A DNA stretch of 64,000 nt, from assembly GCA_015064505.1 (NCBI GenBank), contig SVSB01000004.1:1-64000 (forward strand), given 5' to 3'. Each line of letters starts with the position of its first letter. The stretch's first letter is position 1. The translations under genes were made by a program, and so were the position numbers. Below the pieces are notes generated by a model, which was not told where the DNA came from, did no database searches, and was given only the letters and a program-made list of their open reading frames with translations. This DNA comes from Oscillospiraceae bacterium (GTDB lineage: Bacteria; Bacillota; Clostridia; Oscillospirales; CAG-272). Of this stretch, positions 1 through 6,893 are shown one piece after another.

Positions 1-37
1 GCATTATATCTCTTCCGTTTTGTCCTCTGCTTAACAT
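1..37 (-). CDS. Possible 5' end of a gene running off the left edge
   Basis: On the minus strand an ATG at 37 is preceded by an AGGCGGTGA-like ribosome site and, about 30 bases upstream, by a TATAAT hexamer (66-71). Only twelve codons are visible (MLSRGQNGRDIM), so no product can be named. The reading frame stays open to the edge. This is only a suggestion from the start signals. Confidence 0.3.
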   Translation of the reverse strand, partial: MLSRGQNGRDIM

Positions 38-84
38 TCTTTCACCGCCTGTCTTTTCTTGCTTCTATTATACCATATCTAACG

Positions 85-114
85 CAAAAAAGCCACCCCG
101 TAGAGTGACTTTTT
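85..114 (-). terminator. Intrinsic terminator after the CorC-like gene
   Basis: Read on the minus strand, an A-rich stretch leads into a GTCAC/GTGGC stem (one G-U pair) with an eight-base loop, followed by six T. It lies about 50 bases after the stop of the CBS-domain gene. Confidence 0.55.
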
Positions 115-125
115 CGACAGACTGA

Positions 126-157
126 GCGGAAAAGCTTCAAGCTTTTCCGCTGTTTTT
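126..157 (+). terminator. Strong palindrome with T-run on the plus strand
   Basis: GCGGAAAAGCTT and AAGCTTTTCCGC form a perfect 12-bp stem around a single C, followed by TGTTTTTATA on the plus strand. The T-run is on the plus side, so it would stop rightward transcription entering the convergent CorC-like gene. No plus-strand gene is visible to its left. Confidence 0.45.
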
Positions 158-160
158 ATA

Positions 161-1456
161 TTATTCGTTTTCGCTATCCTCGTCCGCGGGCTTTTTCACC
201 GTAACGGTGGCCTGCTCTATGCGATGCTCCTTGATGCCCGTTACCTTTATGTACATTTGCTCGGTTTCAAGCTCAAAGGTTGTATCGTCGTCGGGGATCG
301 ATCCGTAAATGCCGAGAACGAAGCCGCCGAAGGTATCGGATTCGCATTCCTCAAGGGTGATGCCGATAGCCTCCTCAAGCTCGGAAACGGCAACGGTTCC
401 GTTTATCTGCCAGGTATTTTCCTCAAGCTGAACGATGGGAGCGATCTCCTCGCCCTCCTCGTCATCCTCGGAAAAGTCGCCAACGAGGCATTGCACCAGA
501 TCGGTGAAGGTAATAACGCCGAAGAGTCCGCCGTACTCGTCAAGCACGATCGCCATGGATTCCTTGTTCTTCTTCATATTGCGGAACAGCACGTCTGCCT
601 TAACGCTTTCGGGCACGTAGTAAGCGGGGCGCAGAGCGTTTTCAAGAAGGCTCTCGCGGCTCTTATCCTCAAGGCGGAAATACTCTCTGGTATCAAGCAC
701 GCCGATAATATCGTCCACGTCCTCGCCGTATACGGGTATACGGGAGAAGCGGTTATGCTGAATGATCTCCTCCCATTCTTCGTCCGTTCCGTCCTTTGCA
801 AGGGTGGTAAGCTCGGTGCGGTGGGTGGCGATCTCGGCGGCGGTCAGATCGTCAAAATCAAATATGTTCTCAATAAGCTCCTTGTTGTATTCGTCGATGC
901 TTCCGTCCTCGTGTGCTTCGTCAACAAGGGTAAGTACCTCTCCCTCCGTAACGGTATCCACCTCGCCCGGCTTGAAGATAAGGTTAAGAAGCTTTCTCCA
1001 GAGCACGAAAATAAGGTTTACGGGGGTAAGAATAATGCCGATGAGGTTAAGAATGGGCGCAACGGTCATGGCGAAATACTCGGGTCTTCTCTTTGCCAGA
1101 CTCTTTGGTGATATCTCTCCGAAGAGAAGAACTACCACAGTGACGACAACGGTGGAGACTGCGGATGCGGCGCCTGCCCGGGACGTGCCTGCAAGCAGAT
1201 CCACGAAGAGAAGAGTTGCCATGGAGGAAAGCAGAATGTTTACGATGTTGTTACCCACGAGTATGGTGGAAAGCAGCTTGTCGTAATCCTCGGACATTTT
1301 AATAACGCGGGCGGCGCGTCTGCTTCCTTCAGCCGCAAGGTTTTTCAGTTTGGTCTGGTTTGCGGAGGTGAAGGCCGTCTCCGTTGCGGAAAAGAACGCA
1401 GAGAAGACAAGGCAAATGAGCATAACGATGATCTTGGTACTACTACCGTCGGGCAT
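161..1456 (-). CDS. HlyC/CorC (CNNM) family CBS-domain membrane protein
   Basis: 431 residues. The N-terminal half is a DUF21/CNNM transmembrane module with several hydrophobic segments and the motif SATETAFTSAN near residue 20. Two CBS repeats follow (around ATHRTELTTL and YYVPESVKADVL). A C-terminal CorC_HlyC domain follows and includes the DEYGGLFGVIT and ESDTFGGFVLG motifs. The family is linked to divalent cation (Mg or Co) efflux or homeostasis. The start at 1456 was chosen over the longer track ORF because AAGGAGAA lies seven bases upstream; the longer ORF would run through a terminator and a leader ORF. Expression is probably controlled by that upstream attenuator. Family assignment is firm; the ion is not. 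Confidence 0.9.
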   Translation of the reverse strand: MPDGSSTKIIVMLICLVFSAFFSATETAFTSANQTKLKNLAAEGSRRAARVIKMSEDYDKLLSTILVGNNIVNILLSSMATLLFVDLLAGTSRAGAASAVSTVVVTVVVLLFGEISPKSLAKRRPEYFAMTVAPILNLIGIILTPVNLIFVLWRKLLNLIFKPGEVDTVTEGEVLTLVDEAHEDGSIDEYNKELIENIFDFDDLTAAEIATHRTELTTLAKDGTDEEWEEIIQHNRFSRIPVYGEDVDDIIGVLDTREYFRLEDKSRESLLENALRPAYYVPESVKADVLFRNMKKNKESMAIVLDEYGGLFGVITFTDLVQCLVGDFSEDDEEGEEIAPIVQLEENTWQINGTVAVSELEEAIGITLEECESDTFGGFVLGIYGSIPDDDTTFELETEQMYIKVTGIKEHRIEQATVTVKKPADEDSENE

Positions 1457-1518
1457 GATTTTCTCCTTGGTCAAAACGGTTGAATTAACGCAGATAAACG
1501 GTAAAGGCTCCGTAACGC

Positions 1519-1558
1519 AAAAAAGCACAGCCCGAAGCATTCCTCGGGTTATGTGCTT
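1519..1558 (-). terminator. Attenuator-type terminator in the 5' leader of the CorC-like gene
   Basis: On the minus strand AGCACA and CCCGA pair with TCGGG and TGTGCT, followed by a run of six T. It sits between promoter and start codon, so transcription must pass it to reach the gene. Its 5' arm starts about ten bases after the stop of the leader ORF, close enough for a ribosome at that stop to block folding. Confidence 0.7.
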
Positions 1559-1566
1559 AATAAATA

Positions 1567-1608
1567 TCAATATTCGGTGCGCGTACTTCGACTGTTACCG
1601 TCGTCCAC
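1567..1608 (-). CDS. 13-codon leader peptide ORF upstream of the CorC-like gene
   Basis: A GTG start with a good AAGGAGA ribosome site eight to nine bases upstream opens an ORF reading MDDGNSRSTRTEY and ending in TGA. It is too short for the ORF track. Its position between a sigma-A-type promoter and an intrinsic terminator is that of a regulatory leader peptide. I infer that ribosome stalling or occupancy at its end decides whether the terminator forms, perhaps sensing a divalent cation. No known leader family was recognised with certainty. Confidence 0.6.
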   Translation of the reverse strand: MDDGNSRSTRTEY

Positions 1609-1668
1609 TTTTCGTGTTCTCCTTAAAAATTCAGGACTTGCCTGCGTGATCGTTTTCGACCGACGAAT

Positions 1669-1696
1669 ATGATACCATAAATTTTCGGTTTGTCAA
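1669..1696 (-). promoter_or_regulatory. Sigma-A-type promoter for leader plus CorC-like gene
   Basis: Minus strand TTGACA, a 16-base spacer and TATCAT. It would start transcription about 55 bases before the leader peptide start, giving a leader of about 200 bases before the CBS gene. Confidence 0.7.
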
Positions 1697-1805
1697 GAGT
1701 TTTTTTGAAATATGTACGTTTTTCGGTAATGTGAGATTATACTGTGCGTTCTCATTTTGCTTTTCCGAAAAAATGCGGAAAAATACAAAAAGAGGATTTT
1801 GCACA

Positions 1806-1834
1806 TTTACAAAGGCGGGCTCGTGGCATATACT
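1806..1834 (+). promoter_or_regulatory. Promoter of the 3-hydroxyacyl-CoA dehydrogenase-like gene
   Basis: TTTACA, 17 bases, TATACT, about 30 bases before the start codon at 1866. The spacing is canonical. Confidence 0.55.
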
Positions 1835-1865
1835 TGACGTGAAAAACAGACATTTTGGAGGATAT

Positions 1866-2798
1866 ATGGAGATCAGAAAGATAGGTATTGCCGGTGCGGG
1901 ACTTATGGGGGCAAGTATGTCCCAGATATTCGCAAAATACGGCTATGACGTGGTCGTTTACGACGCTTTTGAAAGCGCCCTTGAAAAGGGAAGAAGGCTT
2001 ATTGAGGTAAATCAGCGCACCCAGACTGAGGCGGGCGAGCAGAGCGCGGAGGAAGAAGCGCGCGTTCTTGCCGCACTTAAATACTCAAACGATATAAACT
2101 CCCTTGCAGACAGAGATATTATAATAGAAAGCATAATTGAAAATCTTGAGATAAAGCAGAAATTCTGGGCACAGCTTTCCCGTATCGTCAGGGAGGATTG
2201 CATTCTTACTACCAATACCTCGGGACTTCCCATCGACAGTATTGCCGCCGATATCGTGGGTAAGCACCGTTTTCTCGGTATGCATTGGGTAAACCCCGCC
2301 CATCTCATTCCATTCATTGAGATAATAAGGGGAAGCGAAACGGACGATGCAAGCACATCGGCAGTTACGGAGCTTGCCCATAAGGTTGGCAAGAAAACGG
2401 GCGTGTGCAAAAAGGACGTTCCCGGCTTTATATTCAACCGCATTCAGCTTGCGGTCATAAGAGAATGTATTTCTCTGGTGGAGCAGGGAATTGCCGACCC
2501 CGAGGACGTGGATGCCACCGTAAAGTACGGCCTTGGCTTCCGCTATGCGGCAATAGGTCCCTTTGAGGTGGTCGATCTCGGTGGTATAGACACCTTCCAT
2601 CATATCGCTTCTTATCTTAACCGCGAGCTTTGTGCAACGCCGGAGGTCCAGCCTCTTATGGACGAGCTGTACAAGGCGGGCAATTACGGCGTTAAGACGG
2701 GAAAAGGCTTTTACGATTATTCGGAAGGCAAGGACGTGGAGGCGCTTAAAAACCGCGACGAGAAATTCCTTAAGATATATAACGCGCTTTACAAATAA
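1866..2798 (+). CDS. 3-hydroxyacyl-CoA dehydrogenase family protein
   Basis: 310 residues with a Rossmann NAD site at the N-terminus (GIAGAGLMGASM) and the family segments NTSGLPIDSIA and GMHWVNPAHLIP. The latter holds the catalytic His and the NP turn. The C-terminal helical dimerisation domain starts around DVPGFIFNRIQ. The W-NP-HLIP variant resembles the carnitine/gulonate dehydrogenase side of the family more than butyrate-pathway Hbd, so the substrate is open. No thiolase, crotonase or acyl-CoA dehydrogenase gene is adjacent, which weakens a beta-oxidation or butyrate role. The start at 1866 has GGAGG just upstream; the longer track ORF lacks this. Confidence 0.85.
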   Translation: MEIRKIGIAGAGLMGASMSQIFAKYGYDVVVYDAFESALEKGRRLIEVNQRTQTEAGEQSAEEEARVLAALKYSNDINSLADRDIIIESIIENLEIKQKFWAQLSRIVREDCILTTNTSGLPIDSIAADIVGKHRFLGMHWVNPAHLIPFIEIIRGSETDDASTSAVTELAHKVGKKTGVCKKDVPGFIFNRIQLAVIRECISLVEQGIADPEDVDATVKYGLGFRYAAIGPFEVVDLGGIDTFHHIASYLNRELCATPEVQPLMDELYKAGNYGVKTGKGFYDYSEGKDVEALKNRDEKFLKIYNALYK

Positions 2799-2801
2799 GA
2801 T

Positions 2802-2842
2802 AAAGGGGATGCAAAGAAATCGGGTTTCTTTGCATCCCCTTG
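2802..2842 (+). terminator. Terminator after the dehydrogenase gene
   Basis: A 17-bp hairpin (AAGGGGATGCAAAGAAA, five-base loop, complementary arm) begins four bases after the stop. Its T-tract is short, so it may act partly as a stability hairpin. Confidence 0.6.
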
Positions 2843-2871
2843 TTGCATTGACGCGTAATGTGTGATAAACT
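2843..2871 (+). promoter_or_regulatory. Promoter of the GH30 gene
   Basis: TTGCAT, 17 bases, TAAACT, followed 10 bases later by the GGAGG of the GH30 gene. A very similar GTGATAAACTG element precedes the gene at 20180. Confidence 0.5.
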
Positions 2872-2892
2872 GAAGAAAAACGGAGGTGCGTT

Positions 2893-4230
2893 ATGGCTAT
2901 TCAGTATTCCGTGAACAAAAACGGCGAGTGCCTTGAACGGGAGGTATTCTGTTGCGAGGGGATGAACGGTGCTTCTTTGCTGAAGACGGAGGATGCTCCC
3001 TCTGCTTCAGATATGCTGGGCGTTGGCGTTGCCCTTACTGCGTCCTCCTGCTATCTGCTTGCAAAAATGGAAGCAAATGAGCGCAGGGAGCTTCTTGAGA
3101 AAGTATTCACTCCGAAGGGACTTAACCTTTCCGTTATCAGGGTAAGCATCGCGTCAAGTGATTATTCACCGGAGCTTTATTCCTACGACGACGTGCCCTT
3201 TGATACGGAGCTTAAGCATTTTTCCGTTGAGAGGGATGAAAGATACGTTATCCCCATGATAAAGGAAGCTCTGGCGGTGAACCCCGATCTGTACGTATTT
3301 GCTTCTCCGTGGAGCCCTCCCGGTTGGATGAAAACGGGCGGTCAGCTTTGCGGCGGACATATGCGTGATAAATACGTGGACTGCTTTGCGGATTACGTTA
3401 TAAAATTCATAAAGGCTTACGGTGAGCACGGCATCAGGATAAGGGCGATAACCCCTCAGAACGAGCCCGAAAACCATCAGTTTGCCCGTATGCCCGCTTG
3501 CGTATGGAGCCCCGATACGGAGGCAAAGTATATTATATCCCTTAAGAAAAAGCTGAAGAAGAATTGCCTTGACACCGAGATATGGATATATGACCACAAC
3601 TTCTCCGGTGCAGACAGGGTGGACTGGATGCTTGCGGAGTATCCCGAGGCTTTGGATGCGGCAGACGGCTTTGCCTTCCATTATTACGGCGGTAATATAG
3701 AGCAAACGGCGTATCTTGCAAAGAAATACCCGGGAATGAAGCTGCACTTCACGGAAGCCGGCCCCCGCCTTTACGATAATTACTCCACCGATATATGCAA
3801 ATGGGCGATAATGCTTTGCCGCGCAATGAAATGCGGCTACAGCTCATTTACGGGCTGGAATATGATGCTTGACGAAACGGGATGGCCCAATATCGGTCCC
3901 TTTGGCTGCGGAGGACTCGTGACCCGCAACAGCCAAACGGGAGATATTACCTACAGCGGGCAGTACCGCGCCTTTGAGCTGATAGCAAAGAATATAACGC
4001 CTAAGTCCGTTATTTATCCCATCGTAAGCCACGAGCTTGCCAAGGGAGCTATGTTCGAGTACCCGAAAACGAGAGAGGTGTGCGAAGGCGTTTGCATTGA
4101 TAACGGAGGGGAGCTTGCGTTTATCGTTGTAAACCCCGGCACCGTAAAAAAGCAGACGGTAATAGAAACGGGCGGCAAAAAGCTCTATGCGGAGCTGATG
4201 CCCGAAAGCGTTTCCGTTATAAGTGAATAA
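2893..4230 (+). CDS. GH30 family glycoside hydrolase (glucosylceramidase-like)
   Basis: 445 residues; a (beta/alpha)8 hydrolase followed by a short C-terminal beta domain. The segment ITPQNEPE carries the presumed acid/base Glu (about residue 191) and LHFTEAGPR the presumed nucleophile Glu (about 288), both typical of GH30. SPWSPPGWMK is another family hallmark. There is no signal peptide, so it should act in the cytoplasm on an imported glycoside. The subfamily and substrate cannot be read from sequence alone. It has its own promoter and GGAGG site and faces the glycyl radical enzyme gene across a palindromic repeat. Confidence 0.88.
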   Translation: MAIQYSVNKNGECLEREVFCCEGMNGASLLKTEDAPSASDMLGVGVALTASSCYLLAKMEANERRELLEKVFTPKGLNLSVIRVSIASSDYSPELYSYDDVPFDTELKHFSVERDERYVIPMIKEALAVNPDLYVFASPWSPPGWMKTGGQLCGGHMRDKYVDCFADYVIKFIKAYGEHGIRIRAITPQNEPENHQFARMPACVWSPDTEAKYIISLKKKLKKNCLDTEIWIYDHNFSGADRVDWMLAEYPEALDAADGFAFHYYGGNIEQTAYLAKKYPGMKLHFTEAGPRLYDNYSTDICKWAIMLCRAMKCGYSSFTGWNMMLDETGWPNIGPFGCGGLVTRNSQTGDITYSGQYRAFELIAKNITPKSVIYPIVSHELAKGAMFEYPKTREVCEGVCIDNGGELAFIVVNPGTVKKQTVIETGGKKLYAELMPESVSVISE

Positions 4231-4233
4231 AAA

Positions 4234-4511
4234 AGACGGTGTAAAAGGCAGGTTCTCATAAGGAAGTTTGATTTCTCCTTGTAGGGACCGGCGTCCTCGA
4301 CGGTCCGAGACATATTTTGCTACGCAGGAAACAAATAATTAACCCCGACAGATTTGCAACAAAATCTGTCGGGGTTTTATCATATTCCGTAACGTATTGC
4401 CTTCCATTCGTTCCAAAAGGCAATAGGACCGTCGAGGACGCCGGTCCCTACAATTTTGTAAACATCCTTATGAGAAGGAGCGTAAGAAACGCGAGTTTCT
4501 TTACACCGTCT
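4234..4511. repeat. MITE-like palindromic element between convergent genes
   Basis: The element is bounded by inverted 12-mers, AGACGGTGTAAA at the left and TTTACACCGTCT at the right. Inside, a second inverted pair (TAGGGACCGGCGTCCTCGAC and its complement, with flanking CTCATAAGGA/TCCTTATGAG) surrounds a central hairpin. The only coding signal is a spurious 70-codon ORF. It fits a miniature inverted-repeat or REP-type element that inserted between the 3' ends of two genes. This accounts for most of the gene-free stretch 4231-4588. Confidence 0.65.
4343..4378. terminator. Bidirectional terminator at the centre of the palindromic element
   Basis: CCCCGACAGATTT and AAATCTGTCGGGG form a perfect 13-bp stem with a six-base loop and TTTT on the plus side. 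It separates the plus-strand GH30 gene from the minus-strand glycyl radical enzyme gene. Confidence 0.65.
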
Positions 4512-4588
4512 ATATTCTTTTTACCTTAACCGGAGTATTGTTGCCGATGAACTCTATCCACGAGGAAACGGTTTCGCTATTTGGTGGA

Positions 4589-6778
4589 TCATTCGAAAGA
4601 CTGTTCATTGCGATCTATGACCTCTTGCTGAATATCCGGTGGGAGCTTGGTGAAATATGCGGAAAAGCCGCTGACACGAACGAGCAAGTCTTTGTACTGT
4701 TCGGGACGCTCCCTTGCATCAAGCAGGGTTTGATTGCTGACACAGTTAAACTGCAGCTCCATTCCGCCGCGCTCAAGAAACGTTCTGATTATGGCAAGAA
4801 TATTATCCTCGTTCTCGCCGCTCATCTGTCCGGGGGTGAATTTCATATTGATGACGATACCGCCCATAAAGGGAGTATGGTCCCAACAAGTGGCGGAAAG
4901 CAACGCGGCGGTAGGACCTTTCGTTTCCATTCCCGCTGTGGCGGCAGAGCTTGCGGCAAGGGGAAGTCCTGCAAGTCTACCGTCAAGAGTTGCTCCGGTT
5001 ACTCTTCCGAGTGTACCGTTTTCTACGTAAGTAAAGGTTCCCGGCACAAGGGTGCTGTGTCGGTAAGTTGTTATTCCCTTACACGCGTCGACGATAATGG
5101 AAGTAACTTTTTTTGCAAAACTATCGGGCATCGGTTCGTCCGTGCCGTAATGCGGTATACGATTTATGATATACTGACGAAGCGCCTCGTTGCCTTCGTA
5201 ATTCTTGTCGATTACGTCAATCAGCTCCGAAACGGTCATGCGCTTTTGATCGAAAACCAGGGTTTGCAAAGTAGCAAAGGAGTCTACAACGTTAGAGATG
5301 CCAACAAACGTAGGTTCTATGTGATTGTATACGGCGCCGCCCTCGTCGATCGCTTTACCGCGCTTGATACAATCACCCACAAGACAAGACACTCGCAACG
5401 GTTCTCCGCCGTTTCTTGCTCTTTCCATTTGTCTGCGGTTAATAGTAAGGTTTTCTTCAAATATCTCTTTGCGCAGTTGCTTTGCAAGCGCATTCAAAAG
5501 CACATCACAGCTTTCTGCATCTTGATTTGCACGCAAAACGTCGTTGAATATTCTCGCCATATTATGATACGGTGCACAGGGATAGAGACCGGATTTTCCT
5601 ATGGGTGTCATTTCCACACATCCGGTATTAGCGTAATAATGTGCATCCTCCGGCGCAATACCCATCCGCATAAAGCCTTCTACAATAACGTCGTCGTTAT
5701 AAAGAGCAGGCTGTGTTGCTCCCGTTGCATTGACCTGAATAGCCCTGCGCAGCAAGCGCTCACTGCTTTTCTTGGAGATAGCGAGAGCGATCTTGCCGTT
5801 GCCTGCGTGCACGATCTCTGCCGCATCAAGAGCTATAAACGTTACGTCGTTTTCAACGGGATCTCCGTTTGCGTCCGTTCCGCCGATCATTGAATCGAGC
5901 GCGACGTTGGGAAGTATGTATGCTTCGGGCAAAAGAAGGAAGCAGGCAAACAGCTCCACCGCATCGTCATAGGTAAGCCTTCCCGCCTTTACGTCCGCTT
6001 CATAATACGGATAAAGATACTGATCCACCCTACCGAAATAATACAATTCCCAAAGATTGAAATTGTAAAAATGCACGGCCTGAAGCGCTTCATAAAAATC
6101 ACGCGCAGGCTCGGCGGGAACGTGCAAAAGTATCCCGTGCAAGCGTTCAAGCTCTTCTTTTCTTTTTCCCGTTGCGGTCTTTGCCATTTCTGCCGCCTTT
6201 TCGGCATATCTGCGCTGGAGATCCAAAAGAGCCTCAAGCTCCATAAGAGCGCCTTCGTAAAACTCGTACTTGGAAAGATTCTCCGGGACGTTCAGATCAA
6301 GAGCCTCCATAAGAGTTTTTATCTCGTTGACAAGACCGTTTACACCCACTCTAAGCAACTTGGGATAATCAAGCGACATATGACCCAAAGTAAGCCTTGT
6401 GGTGTTTGGGGCGCCTCTCATTGCTATCTCAAGTTGACGGTATTCCGCTTTTTCCTCCTCTGTCAGCGGAGTATAATCGGGACGACCGACAATCAGCTCG
6501 TCATCTCCTATTTGCGGTTCCATATTCTTCAGAATCGCCGCCTCCGCATAGGCAAGACGCAAACGGGCTGTGTACGGACGGTCAGCAAGCAGTTTTCGGT
6601 TTCTTTCGGTTACGGCGGGACCGATGCTTTCCGTGCCGATGCAATTGATATACGCACGCATAAAATTCAGCTTTTGACGCAAAACACGCGTATACCCGTA
6701 GTGATGCTTGAATACGGGTTGATCCATATAAAACGCCCGTATGCGCTCTATTCTCGACAGTTGCTCTTCTTTTAGCAT
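4589..6778 (-). CDS. Glycyl radical enzyme (PFL-like; CxE dehydratase/lyase type)
   Basis: 729 residues with both glycyl radical landmarks. NTGCVEM puts the thiyl Cys at about residue 387 with a Glu two positions on. RVSGFSAYF near the C-terminus carries the radical Gly at about 704. Cys-x-Glu is known from glycerol/diol dehydratase, choline lyase and hydroxyproline dehydratase types, whereas pyruvate formate-lyase uses Cys-Cys. I therefore infer an eliminase rather than a formate lyase. The start has AGGAGA upstream. No radical-SAM activating enzyme gene lies in the window, so activation must come from elsewhere. The substrate is unknown. Confidence 0.88.
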   Translation of the reverse strand: MLKEEQLSRIERIRAFYMDQPVFKHHYGYTRVLRQKLNFMRAYINCIGTESIGPAVTERNRKLLADRPYTARLRLAYAEAAILKNMEPQIGDDELIVGRPDYTPLTEEEKAEYRQLEIAMRGAPNTTRLTLGHMSLDYPKLLRVGVNGLVNEIKTLMEALDLNVPENLSKYEFYEGALMELEALLDLQRRYAEKAAEMAKTATGKRKEELERLHGILLHVPAEPARDFYEALQAVHFYNFNLWELYYFGRVDQYLYPYYEADVKAGRLTYDDAVELFACFLLLPEAYILPNVALDSMIGGTDANGDPVENDVTFIALDAAEIVHAGNGKIALAISKKSSERLLRRAIQVNATGATQPALYNDDVIVEGFMRMGIAPEDAHYYANTGCVEMTPIGKSGLYPCAPYHNMARIFNDVLRANQDAESCDVLLNALAKQLRKEIFEENLTINRRQMERARNGGEPLRVSCLVGDCIKRGKAIDEGGAVYNHIEPTFVGISNVVDSFATLQTLVFDQKRMTVSELIDVIDKNYEGNEALRQYIINRIPHYGTDEPMPDSFAKKVTSIIVDACKGITTYRHSTLVPGTFTYVENGTLGRVTGATLDGRLAGLPLAASSAATAGMETKGPTAALLSATCWDHTPFMGGIVINMKFTPGQMSGENEDNILAIIRTFLERGGMELQFNCVSNQTLLDARERPEQYKDLLVRVSGFSAYFTKLPPDIQQEVIDRNEQSFE

Positions 6779-6893
6779 AGCCTTCTCCTATCTGCGGTTG
6801 TTACCGGTCAAGACCGCCGTTTATAAACACGGGTCTGCCGGCTGTCCTGTTTCCCGTTTCGGAAGCCATATTTATTATTTTTCCTTAGCTTAG

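Noticed and set aside
4317-4529. 70-codon ORF inside the palindromic element
   Set aside because: It arises from the inverted repeat and terminator sequence and has no ribosome site.
4538-5893. 451-codon plus-strand ORF opposite the glycyl radical enzyme
   Set aside because: The minus strand carries clear catalytic motifs; the plus-strand protein is low-complexity and matches nothing recognised.
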